DNA of 64,000 bases from NCBI GenBank assembly GCA_023420415.1, contig JAEZWF010000040.1, forward strand, positions 1 to 64,000. Reading direction: 5' to 3'. Under the pieces are notes generated by a model, which worked only from the letters and a program-made list of their open reading frames with translations, was not told the origin of the DNA and did no database searches. Both the position numbers and the translations under genes were made by a program. The stretch is from Actinomycetes bacterium (GTDB taxonomy: Bacteria; Actinomycetota; Actinomycetes; Actinomycetales; Dermatophilaceae). Positions 46,382-57,152 of this stretch are shown here, piece by piece. Each line of letters starts with the position of its first letter. Position 1 is the stretch's first letter.

Positions 46382-46879
46382 ATGGCAAAGCGCAGACGCA
46401 GGTGGCAGATCGAGGCGCAGACCGCGACCCAGCCGCCGGCAGCCCAGGCCCGAGCGGCCCAGGCGGCCCAGGCGGGCCGGGCGGGCCAACGGCGCGACTC
46501 GACGACGGCTGAGCCGGCGCCGGCATCATCCGGCACGCCGGGTCACGCGAGCGGGCCGGTGCAGCGGCTCTGGCTGCTGCTGGTGCGCCTGGACCGCGCG
46601 GTCTGGCGCTCGATGCCGACCTTCCGCGAGGGCCGCGCCGCCGCGCGGTCGTGGGAGGACGCGGCCAAGCTGGTGCTCCAGGCCCAGATGGCGATCGGTG
46701 GCCTGACCCGCGACCTGCCCACGCTGCCGAGTGAGGACGACGTCGCCGCCGCGCGCCTGGTCGACAGCGCCCGGGACACCCTCGCCGAGGTGGACGAGAT
46801 GGACCCGCACGGGTGGCGCCAGACGCGTGAACTGGTCGTCGAGGCGCTCGACGCCAGCGAGGTCGTCGCAACCGCGTGA
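46382..46879 (+). CDS. Hypothetical protein with disordered N-terminus
   Basis: 165 residues. The first 55 are basic then Ala/Gln-rich and probably disordered (KRRRRWQIE, AAQARAAQAAQAG). Residues 60-165 are alpha-helical and amphipathic (RLWLLLVRLDRAVWRSMPTFREGRAAARSWEDAAKLVLQAQMAIGGL, then WRQTRELVVEALDASEVV). No family recognised. ATG with AAGGG upstream. It stands alone, ending in the long hairpin shared with the SDR gene. Confidence 0.75.
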   Translation: MAKRRRRWQIEAQTATQPPAAQARAAQAAQAGRAGQRRDSTTAEPAPASSGTPGHASGPVQRLWLLLVRLDRAVWRSMPTFREGRAAARSWEDAAKLVLQAQMAIGGLTRDLPTLPSEDDVAAARLVDSARDTLAEVDEMDPHGWRQTRELVVEALDASEVVATA

Positions 46880-46900
46880 CGGGCGCGGTGGCCCGGGGAT

Positions 46901-46946
46901 GTCGTGAGGTGTGCCGCCAAGCCGGCCCGGCGGCATACCTCACGAC
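46901..46946. terminator. Bidirectional hairpin between convergent genes
   Basis: An 18-bp stem (46901-46918 and 46929-46946) with one G-T pair, loop of 10 nt. The right arm contains the octamer CGGCATAC; the left arm has the one-base variant GTGTGCCG. It separates the plus-strand hypothetical gene from the SDR gene. Confidence 0.75.
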
Positions 46947-46961
46947 GCCGTGCGTGCCGGG

Positions 46962-47732
46962 TCAGAACAGGGTGTATCCCCCGTCGATGACCACGACCGA
47001 CCCGGTCATGAAGCTGGACGCGTCGGACGCGAGATAGACGACGGTCGGTGCGATCTCCTCCGGGAGGGCGTAGCGCTGCATCGGCGCGTCCTCGATCCAG
47101 TGCCGGCGGAACCGGGGTTCGTCCACCGGGGCCATCTCGGTCTTGACGTAGCCCGGGGCGACGGCGTTGACCCGGATGCCGAGCGGTGCCCACTCGGCGG
47201 CGAGCGACTTGGTGAGCTGGTGCACGGCGGCCTTGGACGCGTTGTAGGCCGGTTGCCACTGCGGCCGGTTGACGATCTGCGCGGAGATCGAGCCGATGTT
47301 GACGATCGAGCCGCCGCCGTGGTCGGCGAAGTGGCGTCCGGCGAGGCGGCTCATGAGCCAGAGCCCGGTGACGTTGACGTCCAGGACCTGCCGGAACTCG
47401 TCCTCGGGCACCTCGAGCGCCGGCCGGTGGATGCACGCGCCCGCGTTGTTGACGAGGATGTCGAACCGGCCGGTGGCATCGAGGGTCGCGTCCACCGCGG
47501 CCTGCGCCGAGTCGGCGTCGGCCACGTCGAGCTGGACGCCGACGACGGTGCGCCCGGTCTCGGCGGCGAGGTCGGCCGCGGCAGCGCGCGACGCGGCCTC
47601 GTCGCGGGCGGCGATGACGACGTCGGCGCCCGCCTGGGCGAGGGCGCGGGAGAAGGCGAGGCCGAGGCCGCGGTAGCCACCGGTGACCAGCGCGGTGCGG
47701 CCGTCGAGTCGGAAGCTGTCCAGGACGTTCAT
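46962..47732 (-). CDS. Short-chain dehydrogenase/reductase
   Basis: 256 residues of the classical SDR family. TALVTGGYRGLGLAFSRAL with GxxxGxG (about 14-22), NNAGACIH, catalytic Ser in IVNIGSISAQ, YNASKAAV with YxxxK (about 158-162), and C-terminal PEEIAPTVVYLASDASSFMTGSVVVIDGGY. Probably NAD-dependent polyol or sugar oxidation, since it is translationally coupled (ATGA) to a sorbitol-dehydrogenase-type enzyme. Confidence 0.93.
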   Translation of the reverse strand: MNVLDSFRLDGRTALVTGGYRGLGLAFSRALAQAGADVVIAARDEAASRAAAADLAAETGRTVVGVQLDVADADSAQAAVDATLDATGRFDILVNNAGACIHRPALEVPEDEFRQVLDVNVTGLWLMSRLAGRHFADHGGGSIVNIGSISAQIVNRPQWQPAYNASKAAVHQLTKSLAAEWAPLGIRVNAVAPGYVKTEMAPVDEPRFRRHWIEDAPMQRYALPEEIAPTVVYLASDASSFMTGSVVVIDGGYTLF

Positions 47733-48763
47733 GCGCGCGACACCACCACGACGGACTTCATGCTGAGCGGATCGGCGTCGGCGTTGAGGGCGGCTTCGGC
47801 GTCCTCGAGGTCGAACTCGGCAGTGACGAGCGCGTCGAGCCCGGGGCCGGGTTGCAGCGCGGCGGCGATGGCCTTGGGCCAGGTGTCGACGTAGCGGAAG
47901 ACGCCGGTGAGGACGAGCTCCTTGTTCATGATCTGCTGCACCGGCAACGACATCTCCTCCGCGCCCAGGCCGACGAGCACGGCCGTTCCGCCGCCGCGCA
48001 ACGCCTGCAGGCCCGTCAGCACCGCGGGGGTGGCGCCGGAGCACTCGATGAACGCGTCGGCATGCAGGGCGCCGGCGTCGAACGACGCGTCGGTCGGGTC
48101 GAGGGCCTCGGCGGCACCGAAGTCCAGGATCCGCTGGCGCCGTGACTCCACGAGGTCGGTGACGACCACCCGCTGGGCGCCGAACGAGCGGGCGGCCAGG
48201 CACGCCATCGCGCCGATGGGGCCGGCACCGGTGACGAAGACGGTCGCGCCCGGTTCGACCTTGGCCTTACTGACCGCCCAGATTCCGACCGAAAGGGGTT
48301 CGAGCAGGGCGGCCGCATGGTCGGACAGCTCGTCGGGCACCCGGTGCGCGAAGTCCGCGGGGGCGACGACGTAGTCGCAGAAGGCGCCGTCGATGGGTGG
48401 GGTGGCGTAGAACTCCATCCGCTCGCACAGGTTGTAGTGCCCCGTCTTGCACAGCCGGCAGCGGCGACACGGTCGTTGCGGCTCGATCGCGACCCGCTCC
48501 CCCACCCGCCCCTGTGGCACGTCCGAGCCCACGTCGACGATGACGCCGGACACCTCGTGCCCGAGCACGAGGGGCGCCTCGACGACGAAGTCACCGATGC
48601 GGCCCTCTTTGTAGTAGTGCACGTCGGATCCGCACACGCCGACGGAGCGGACGCGGACCAGCACCTCGTCGGGGCCGGGACGCGGCACCGGCCGCTCCTG
48701 CAGCTCGATCGTCTGCTTGTCGGTGAGCACGCTGGCGCGCATCGTCGTGGGGATGTCCGTCAT
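47729..48763 (-). CDS. Zinc-dependent medium-chain dehydrogenase (sorbitol/xylitol dehydrogenase type)
   Basis: 344 residues. Catalytic zinc site [13 protein letters not shown] and [15 protein letters not shown] with GHE (about 68-70); structural zinc loop [15 protein letters not shown]; cofactor site [18 protein letters not shown] with GAGPIG, Asp/Glu end selecting NAD. Closest to polyol dehydrogenases that convert sorbitol or xylitol to ketoses. It is first of the pair, followed by the SDR. Confidence 0.93.
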   Translation of the reverse strand: MTDIPTTMRASVLTDKQTIELQERPVPRPGPDEVLVRVRSVGVCGSDVHYYKEGRIGDFVVEAPLVLGHEVSGVIVDVGSDVPQGRVGERVAIEPQRPCRRCRLCKTGHYNLCERMEFYATPPIDGAFCDYVVAPADFAHRVPDELSDHAAALLEPLSVGIWAVSKAKVEPGATVFVTGAGPIGAMACLAARSFGAQRVVVTDLVESRRQRILDFGAAEALDPTDASFDAGALHADAFIECSGATPAVLTGLQALRGGGTAVLVGLGAEEMSLPVQQIMNKELVLTGVFRYVDTWPKAIAAALQPGPGLDALVTAEFDLEDAEAALNADADPLSMKSVVVVSRA

Positions 48764-48988
48764 GGCCGCCTCCTGTCGCCGTGGTCGGCTCCGAGTCTGA
48801 CGGGTATGCGGTGTGCTCGCCCGCCGTGACCGCGTCAGCTCGGCACGCCTCCCTGGCCCCGACGCCGTCGCAACCGGCCTTGCGGAACCTCGCCAGTCTC
48901 GTCAGGGCTTCTCGGTCGCGACGGGTGGCCAGTCTGGAGGGTCGCACTCATGCTCGCATGGTCGGCGTGACCGCCTCCGGGCCATGCG
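48764..48988. other. Intergenic region with no gene seen
   Basis: 225 bp between the polyol dehydrogenase start and the tRNA-Tyr terminator. It should contain the promoter of the dehydrogenase pair on the minus strand. No hairpin or octamer copy is present (a near copy, gtatgcggtg, lies at about 48805). Confidence 0.45.
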
Positions 48989-48989
48989 A

Positions 48990-49027
48990 AAGGGCCCCGA
49001 CCGGCATAGCTGCTGGTCGGGGCCCTT
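48990..49027 (-). terminator. Terminator of tRNA-Tyr
   Basis: Perfect 13-bp stem AAGGGCCCCGACC / GGTCGGGGCCCTT with a 12-nt loop; on the minus strand it is followed by TCGC after a T run of three. It lies 11 nt beyond the tRNA 3' end. Confidence 0.85.
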
Positions 49028-49038
49028 CGTGCACGGGG

Positions 49039-49119
49039 TGGCGGGTGAAGGATTCGAACCTTCGAAGCTTTCGCGACGGATTTACAGTCCGCTCCCATTG
49101 GCCGCTCGGGCAACCCGCC
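49039..49119 (-). tRNA. tRNA-Tyr (GTA)
   Basis: 81 nt with the long variable arm of class II tRNAs: acceptor GGCGGGT / ACCCGCC, D-arm GCCCGAGCGGCCAA, anticodon GTA at 49083-49085 in loop CTGTAAA, variable arm with CGCGAAAGCTTCG, T-arm GGTTCGAATCC. Confidence 0.96.
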
Positions 49120-49221
49120 TGGTGCGCGTGGAAGGATAGCAAGGACACCAACGAATGCCGAAACCGGCGCCACCGCGGCCGGCCCACCACCGCGCCGCGC
49201 ACCGCCCCAGGGAGGACCCAC

Positions 49222-49722
49222 ATGGCCGACAGCTCGTTCGACATCGTCAGCAAGATCGACCGGCAGGAGGTCGCCAACGCGATCAACAGCGCCGGCCGCG
49301 AGGTCTCGCAGCGCTACGACTTCAAGAACGTCGGCGCCTCGATCGAGGCCAGCGGTGAGGACGCCGTGGTCATCAAGGCCAACACCGAGGAGCGCGCCAA
49401 CGCCGTGCTCGACGTGTTCCAGACCTGGCTGGTCAAGCGCAAGGTCAGCCTCAAGCACCTCGACGTGCCCGAGCGCGGCCCGCAGCTGTCCGGCAAGGAG
49501 TACCGCCTCGAGGTCGGGCTCAAGGAGGGCATCAGCCAGGAGAACGCCAAGAAGATCAACAAGATCATCCGCGACGAGGGCCCCAAGTCGGTCAAGTCGC
49601 AGATCCAGGGTGACGAGCTGCGCGTCACCAGCAAGAGCCGCGACGACCTGCAGGCCGTGCAGGCTCTGCTCAAGGGCAAGAGCGACCTCGACGTCGCCCT
49701 CACCTTCACCAACTACCGCTGA
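49222..49722 (+). CDS. yajQ: YajQ family nucleotide-binding protein
   Basis: 166 residues with two ferredoxin-like RNA-recognition folds; family members bind cyclic di-GMP or RNA/t[51 protein letters not shown] and [25 protein letters not shown] are hallmarks. ATG 49222 with GGGAGGA upstream. It lies next to tRNA-Tyr, divergent from it, and converges with katG. Confidence 0.96.
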   Translation: MADSSFDIVSKIDRQEVANAINSAGREVSQRYDFKNVGASIEASGEDAVVIKANTEERANAVLDVFQTWLVKRKVSLKHLDVPERGPQLSGKEYRLEVGLKEGISQENAKKINKIIRDEGPKSVKSQIQGDELRVTSKSRDDLQAVQALLKGKSDLDVALTFTNYR

Positions 49723-49737
49723 GGCTCCCCCAGACGC

Positions 49738-49776
49738 AGGTATGCCGCGTGGCCGAGGCGACCACGCGGCATACCT
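49738..49776. terminator. Bidirectional hairpin with inverted octamers between yajQ and katG
   Basis: Perfect 15-bp arms AGGTATGCCGCGTGG and its complement, 9-nt loop, followed on the plus strand by TTTGTCTGTTT. Each arm holds one octamer. Confidence 0.85.
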
Positions 49777-49809
49777 TTGTCTGTTTCTGGGTGTGAAAAC
49801 CCTTGTGGG

Positions 49810-52122
<2,313 letters not shown>

Positions 52123-52150
52123 TCAAAGGCATTTCGTGGTGGCCAGATGG

Positions 52151-52585
52151 TCAGGGAGCGGCGCTCGCGGCGCTGCAGTCAGGGCACAGGCCGTGGTAGA
52201 CGACCTCGGCCTCGTCGATGGTGAAGCCGTGTGTGTCGGACGCGTGCAGGCACGGGGCGTCACCCACCGCGCAGTCCACGTCGACGATCACCCCGCACCC
52301 GCGGCATACGAGGTGGTGGTGGTTGTCGCCGACGCGCGCCTCGTAGCGCGCCACTGACCCGGCCGGCTGGATGCGCCGCAAGAGACCGGCGGCGGTGAGG
52401 GCGCGCAGCACGTCGTAGACCGCCTGCGTCGAGACCTGGCCGAGCTCGTCACGGACCACGCCGACGATGGTGTCGGTGTCCGCGTGCGGGTGGGCGTGGG
52501 CGGCGGACAGGACCGCCAGCCGGGGCCGGGTGACCCGCAGCGACGCGTCACGCAGGAGGCGCGCGGCGTCGACGTCCATCGGCAT
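52151..52585 (-). CDS. furA: Ferric uptake regulator family repressor FurA
   Basis: 144 residues. Winged helix (LRVTRPRLAVLSAAHAHPHADTDTI, VSTQAVYDVLRALTAAGLLRRI) and metal domain with HHHLVCRGCGVIVDVDC (HxH, CxxC) and the second C..C pair GLCPDCS. It represses katG and itself in the presence of metal, and releases them on oxidation. The gene order furA-katG is standard in Actinobacteria. ATG 52585 or 52579. Confidence 0.96.
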   Translation of the reverse strand: MPMDVDAARLLRDASLRVTRPRLAVLSAAHAHPHADTDTIVGVVRDELGQVSTQAVYDVLRALTAAGLLRRIQPAGSVARYEARVGDNHHHLVCRGCGVIVDVDCAVGDAPCLHASDTHGFTIDEAEVVYHGLCPDCSAASAAP

Positions 52586-52591
52586 GCCGCC

Positions 52592-52625
52592 AGTCAAGGC
52601 GATTTTTTGGAATGAGTCAAGAAAA
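52592..52625 (-). promoter_or_regulatory. Probable FurA operator and promoter of furA-katG
   Basis: An A/T-rich island in otherwise GC-rich DNA. On the minus strand it reads TTTTCTTGACTCATTCCAAA then CCTTGACTG, with TTGACT twice, 23 nt apart. This resembles the conserved sequence before furA in mycobacteria and Streptomyces. It starts about 7 nt from the furA start, so the operator overlaps the promoter. Confidence 0.65.
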
Positions 52626-52668
52626 CGACCCGTGGCCGTCTCGGTTAGCGGACCCACCCGCCTCAGGG

Positions 52669-55143
52669 TCAGCCGAAGGTGGTCCGCGACCGCAACGCCT
52701 CGCCCAGCTGCCAGTCGGCGTCGACCATCGAGCGCCGCACCGCCGCGGACAAGTCGTCCCGGCGCAGCGTCATGGCGCTCAGCTCGGCGATCGCCGGCTC
52801 CACCACCACGGCCGGGAAGGCGAGCAGCGCCACCCGGGCCAGCGCGTCCTCCCCCACCCACTCCCGCATGGCGGGCACGTCGGCGAAGTACCGCTCGGCA
52901 TAGGGCGGCAGGAGGTCGCGCCCCGAGCCCTGCCAGAAACCCTGGGCCAGGGCGTTGAGCTCGTAGTTGGAGCATTCGCGACTGGCGGTGAGCTCGCGCC
53001 ACGCCCACTGCTTGGCGTCCGCGGTCGGCATCGACGCCCGGGCCTGCAGGGCCGCGAGCCGACCCGGGAGCGTGTCGTCGGCCGCCCGGGCGGCCTCGAC
53101 GAACGCCTCGTCGACCAGCCCGCGCCCGGCGAGGTTGCGCACCGCGATCCAGCCGAAGTCGCTGTCACCCGCCAACCCCTTTGGGCGGTCGTCGCCGGCG
53201 GCCCACGCACGCAGCATGGCCTCGTCGCTGCTGGTGCGGGCCAGGTTGCGTGCCGCGATCAGGGCACGCGTCGAGCCGGGTTCGGACCGCTCGAGCAGAC
53301 CGGCCGCGGTGCTGGCCACGACCTGGGTGGCAGCGTCCTGTTCGTCGGGCGGTAGGAAGCTGGGGATGACCCGGCCCAGCAGGTGGAGAGCCACTCGGTT
53401 GAGGATCGAGTCGTTCTCCTCTGTGCCCCAAGCGTTTCCGAAGGTTCTGACCATGAGCCGGGGGTCGACCTGCCCGAGCGCGATGCCGTCGACGAGCGCG
53501 ACCCACACGACCGCCCGGGCCTGCGCGTCGGGGATGTCGGCCAGCCGCTCGGGCAGTGCCGTCAGCGTGGGTTCGTCCAGCGTCACGGTGGCCCAGGTCA
53601 GGTCGCCGGCATTGGGGACCAGCAGGGTGTCGTCGTCGATGCCCTCGAGCGCGGTCACCGGCGTGGCGTCGGCCGCCACCGTGACCGGCACCCGGAACGC
53701 CTCGGTCCCGTCGACGGCATACCCGGCCACGTCGAACGTGTGCGGCCGGTTGGCCGGAAAGCGTTGCGGCGCTTGCCGACTCACGACGCCGGAGCCCCGG
53801 TCCACCGAGAGCACGTCGACGCCGGCCATGAGCAACCAGGCCTGCACCCACTCCTGCAGGTCCCTGCCCGCGGACTTCTCCATGGCTGCGATGAAGTCGG
53901 CCAGCGTGCCGTTGCCGAAGGAGAACTCCTGCAGGTATGCCGTGACACCGGCGATGAAGGCATCGTCACCGATGTGCTCGATCAGCTGGCGCAGGGCAGC
54001 CGCGCCCTTGGCGTAGGAGATGCCGTCGAAGTTCTGCAGTGCGGTCTGGGCGTCGACCGACGGGTCCCCGGCCACCGGGTGCGTCGAGGGTGACCGCTCC
54101 GCGGCATACCCCCAGATCTTGCGCGCCATCGTCGAGTCAGTCCACGCCTCGGTGAACTCCGTTGCGGCGACACAGGTTCGGTGCGCCATGTACTCCGCGA
54201 ACGACTCGTTGAGCCACAGGTCGTTCCACCACTGCATCGTCACGAGGTCGCCGAACCACATGTGCGCCATCTCGTGGGTGATGGTGTTGGACCGGGACAG
54301 GACCTCGTCGCGCGTGGCCGCACCCCGGAAGACATAGGTGTCCCGGAACGTCACGCACCCGGGGTTCTCCATCGCCCCGGCGTTGAACTCCGGCACGAAG
54401 ACCTGGTGGTACTCCCCGAACGGGTACCGGATGCCGAAGAGCCGGTGGTAGTAGTCGAACGACTGCCGGGTCACCTCGAGCATCTGCGGCGCCTCGCGCT
54501 CCAGCGCCTCCTTGAGCGACGCCCGGGCGTGGATGCCCAGCGGTATGCCGTCGTGCTCGCTGCGCACGCTGGCCCAGGGACCAGCGCAGACGGTGACGAA
54601 GTAGGTGGCGAGCGGCTTGGTCTCGGCGAGCTCCCAGCGTTGTGGGGACACCTCGGCGGCTGCGCCGTTGCCGACCACCGACCAGCCGGCAGGAACGGTG
54701 ACGGTCACGGCATACGGAGCCTTGAGATCCGGCTGGTCGAAGCAGGCGAACACGCGCGGGGCCGCGTCGAGGAAGAGGTGACCGTAGACGTACGCCTCAC
54801 CGTCGGCGGGATCGACCGCGCGGTGCAGGCCCTGCCCGTCGCGGCTGTAGGCAATGAGCGCCTCGCACTCGAGGACGTTGTCCGCCGCGAGGTCGTCGAG
54901 CCGGACCCGGCCATCCTCGAGGGTGGTCACGTCCAGGGGTGCGCCGTTGAGGGTGAGCGAGATGAGCTCGGCCGGCTTGACGTCCACGAAGGTGGTTGCG
55001 CCAGGCTCGTTGCAGGAGAACGTGATCCGTGTCGTGGAGTGGAAGGTCTCCGGCCCCTTGTCGAGGTCGAGGTCCACCTCCATCCGCTGGACGGTGATGA
55101 GCTCGGAGCGGAGGCGGGCTTCATCCCGGGTCAGCGACGGCAT
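52669..55143 (-). CDS. pepN: Aminopeptidase N, M1 family
   Basis: Cytoplasmic zinc aminopeptidase, 824 residues. GAMENPGCVTF exopeptidase motif (about 260), zinc site HEMAHMWFGDLVTMQWWNDLWLNESFAEY (HExxH with distal Glu), N-terminal beta-domain and a long alpha-helical C-terminal domain of ERAP1-like type. Peptide degradation. TTGGAT lies 6 nt before the ATG on the minus strand, indicating a leaderless transcript. Divergent from the SGNH hydrolase gene. Confidence 0.97.
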   Translation of the reverse strand: MPSLTRDEARLRSELITVQRMEVDLDLDKGPETFHSTTRITFSCNEPGATTFVDVKPAELISLTLNGAPLDVTTLEDGRVRLDDLAADNVLECEALIAYSRDGQGLHRAVDPADGEAYVYGHLFLDAAPRVFACFDQPDLKAPYAVTVTVPAGWSVVGNGAAAEVSPQRWELAETKPLATYFVTVCAGPWASVRSEHDGIPLGIHARASLKEALEREAPQMLEVTRQSFDYYHRLFGIRYPFGEYHQVFVPEFNAGAMENPGCVTFRDTYVFRGAATRDEVLSRSNTITHEMAHMWFGDLVTMQWWNDLWLNESFAEYMAHRTCVAATEFTEAWTDSTMARKIWGYAAERSPSTHPVAGDPSVDAQTALQNFDGISYAKGAAALRQLIEHIGDDAFIAGVTAYLQEFSFGNGTLADFIAAMEKSAGRDLQEWVQAWLLMAGVDVLSVDRGSGVVSRQAPQRFPANRPHTFDVAGYAVDGTEAFRVPVTVAADATPVTALEGIDDDTLLVPNAGDLTWATVTLDEPTLTALPERLADIPDAQARAVVWVALVDGIALGQVDPRLMVRTFGNAWGTEENDSILNRVALHLLGRVIPSFLPPDEQDAATQVVASTAAGLLERSEPGSTRALIAARNLARTSSDEAMLRAWAAGDDRPKGLAGDSDFGWIAVRNLAGRGLVDEAFVEAARAADDTLPGRLAALQARASMPTADAKQWAWRELTASRECSNYELNALAQGFWQGSGRDLLPPYAERYFADVPAMREWVGEDALARVALLAFPAVVVEPAIAELSAMTLRRDDLSAAVRRSMVDADWQLGEALRSRTTFG

Positions 55144-55149
55144 GCCCCG

Positions 55150-55224
55150 ATCCAACCACCCGCGCACACAGCACTCCTGTTGCGGTCGGCCGCACCAGGA
55201 GGCACCATCCTTACCGTAGGTAAG
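55150..55224. promoter_or_regulatory. Divergent promoter region of pepN and the SGNH hydrolase
   Basis: On the minus strand TTGGAT (55155-55150) then 6 nt to the pepN ATG. At 55210-55224 the dyad CTTACC-GTA-GGTAAG lies before the hydrolase, which has a good ribosome site GAAGGAG about 10 nt from its ATG. The dyad could be an operator. Confidence 0.45.
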
Positions 55225-55256
55225 TAAGAGGCCGGGGACGACGAAGGAGTAGTCCC

Positions 55257-56144
55257 ATGCGCCGAGCCCTGGCCCGCCGACTCGCGGCCGCCGCGACCAT
55301 CGCCCTCGCAATCGCCCTCCCGGCCCTTGCCCCACCTGCAGCCTCCGCCACCGAGGCCGCCGAGGCCACACCGCTCGACTACGTCGCCCTCGGCGACAGC
55401 TACTCCGCCGGGTCGGGGATCTGGCCGCCCGACCCGCAGGCCTCACCCCTGTGCCTGCGCACGACAAGCAACTACCCGCACGTCATCGCAGCAGCGACCG
55501 GCGCGAGCCTCACCGACGTCACCTGTGGGGCCGCCCAGACCACGCACTTCTACGCGCCGCAGTACCCCGGCGTGCCACCGCAGCTCGACGCCGTCACCGC
55601 GGACGCCGACCTCGTCACGCTGACCATCGGCGGCAACGACAACAACACCTTCATTGGCGCCATCGTCGCGTGTGGCAGCGCCGGCACGGCCACCCTCGGT
55701 TACGGCAGCCCGTGCAAGGACCTCTACGGCAGCCGGTTCGAGGACGACGTGCGCACCAAGACCTACCCCGCGGTCCGCAAGGCGCTCGCCGACATCCGGG
55801 CCAAGGCGCCGAACGCCCGCGTCGCCATCCTCGGTTACCCGTGGATCCTGCCCCCGTCCTTCGACGCCACGTGCTACGCCAAGATGCCGGTGGCGCGTGG
55901 CGACGTGCCCTACGTGCGCTCGCTCCAGTCGACCCTCAACGCCGTCATCGCGCAGGCCGCCGCCGAGACCGGCGTGACCTTCGTCGACCTGGCCCAGGCC
56001 TCCGAGGGCCACGACGCCTGCGCCCCGGCCAGCTCGCGGTGGGTCGAGCCGGTCCTGTTCGGCACCAACACGGTGCCGGTCCACCCGAACGCCCTCGGCG
56101 AGGCGGCGATGGCGACCCGCACGATGGCCGTCCTCGGCCTCTGA
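55257..56144 (+). CDS. Secreted SGNH/GDSL hydrolase
   Basis: 295 residues. Signal peptide 1-32 (RRALARRLAAAATIALAIALPALAPPAASA). Block I ALGDSYSAGSG with nucleophile Ser, block III TIGGNDNN, and block V with Asp/His near the end (VHPNALGEAAMA). Six Cys likely pair outside the cell. Probable esterase/lipase like the mycobacterial Rv0518 family; substrate unknown. Confidence 0.93.
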   Translation: MRRALARRLAAAATIALAIALPALAPPAASATEAAEATPLDYVALGDSYSAGSGIWPPDPQASPLCLRTTSNYPHVIAAATGASLTDVTCGAAQTTHFYAPQYPGVPPQLDAVTADADLVTLTIGGNDNNTFIGAIVACGSAGTATLGYGSPCKDLYGSRFEDDVRTKTYPAVRKALADIRAKAPNARVAILGYPWILPPSFDATCYAKMPVARGDVPYVRSLQSTLNAVIAQAAAETGVTFVDLAQASEGHDACAPASSRWVEPVLFGTNTVPVHPNALGEAAMATRTMAVLGL

Positions 56145-56153
56145 CAAAGGCAG

Positions 56154-56191
56154 AGGTATGCCGCGTGGGCGCGTGCCCACGCGGCATACCT
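56154..56191. terminator. Hairpin with inverted octamers between SGNH hydrolase and htpX
   Basis: Perfect 17-bp arms AGGTATGCCGCGTGGGC and complement with a 4-nt loop, 10 nt after the hydrolase stop and 12 nt before the htpX stop, so it can serve both convergent genes. Each arm carries one octamer. Confidence 0.85.
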
Positions 56192-56202
56192 CGTGTGGTC
56201 GG

Positions 56203-57093
56203 TCAGCGCTGGCGGTAGCCCGTGGCCATCTGCTCGAGGCGCGCGATGCGGTCGGCCATCGGCGGGTGGGTCGCGAACATGCGCGAGACGTCCTGCTTGC
56301 GGAACGGGTTGGCGATCATCATGTGGCTGGCGTTCTGCAGCTGCGGCGTGGGGGCGAGCGGCGCCCGGGCGACGCCCGTCTCGAGCTTGCGCAGCGCACT
56401 GGCCAGGGCGAGCGGGTCGCCGGAGAGCTTCGACCCGTCCTCGTCGGCGTCGTACTCGCGGGTGCGGCTGATGGCCATCTGGATGAACATCGCCGCGATC
56501 GGGGCGAGCAGGGCCATGGCGAGCAGGGCGATCGGGTTGGGGCGGTCCTCGTCACTGTTGCCGCCGCCACCGAACATGCTGGCGAACATGAGGAACTGCG
56601 CGATCGAGGTGATGACGCCGGCGACCGCGGCCGCGACCGAGCCGGTGAGGATGTCACGGTTGTAGACGTGCATCAGCTCGTGGCTGAGCACCCCGCGCAG
56701 CTCGCGCTCGTCGAGCAGGCCGAGGATGCCCTCGGTGACCGCGACCGCGGCGTGCTCGGGGTTGCGGCCCGTGGCGAAGGCGTTGGGCGCCTGGGTCGGG
56801 CTCACGTAGAGCCTCGGCATCGGCTTGCCGGCGGCCGTCGAGAGCTCGCGCACGATCCGGTAGAGCGCGGGCGCCTGGGCCTCGCTCACGGGGTAGGCGC
56901 GCATCGCCTTGATCGCGAGCTTGTCCGAGTTCCAGTAGCCGTAGAACGTGGTGCCGACACCGATCAGGGCGAAGATCCAGATGAAGGCGGAGTTGCCGGT
57001 GCCGCCGGCGATGAGGCCGCCGATGGCGAGGAGCAGGGCGAAGATGCCGCCGAGCAGGCCGGCGGTCTTCAACCCGTTGAAGTGGTTGTGCAT
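56203..57093 (-). CDS. htpX: Membrane zinc metalloprotease HtpX (M48)
   Basis: 296 residues; degrades misfolded membrane proteins. Two N-terminal helices (LLGGIFALLLAIGGLIAGG, FIWIFALIGVGTTFYGYW), LSHELMHVYNRDILTG with HExxH (His-Glu-Leu-Met-His, about 140-144), two more hydrophobic segments, then the third zinc ligand in TREYDADEDGSKL (Glu). Downstream of nuoN by 59 nt on the same strand. Commonly heat- or envelope-stress-controlled. Confidence 0.97.
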   Translation of the reverse strand: MHNHFNGLKTAGLLGGIFALLLAIGGLIAGGTGNSAFIWIFALIGVGTTFYGYWNSDKLAIKAMRAYPVSEAQAPALYRIVRELSTAAGKPMPRLYVSPTQAPNAFATGRNPEHAAVAVTEGILGLLDERELRGVLSHELMHVYNRDILTGSVAAAVAGVITSIAQFLMFASMFGGGGNSDEDRPNPIALLAMALLAPIAAMFIQMAISRTREYDADEDGSKLSGDPLALASALRKLETGVARAPLAPTPQLQNASHMMIANPFRKQDVSRMFATHPPMADRIARLEQMATGYRQR

Positions 57094-57152
57094 GTGAGGT
57101 CCAACGCCGCCCAGGGCCGCGGCGTTCCCGCAGGCCACGCCCTTGGTGGCCC

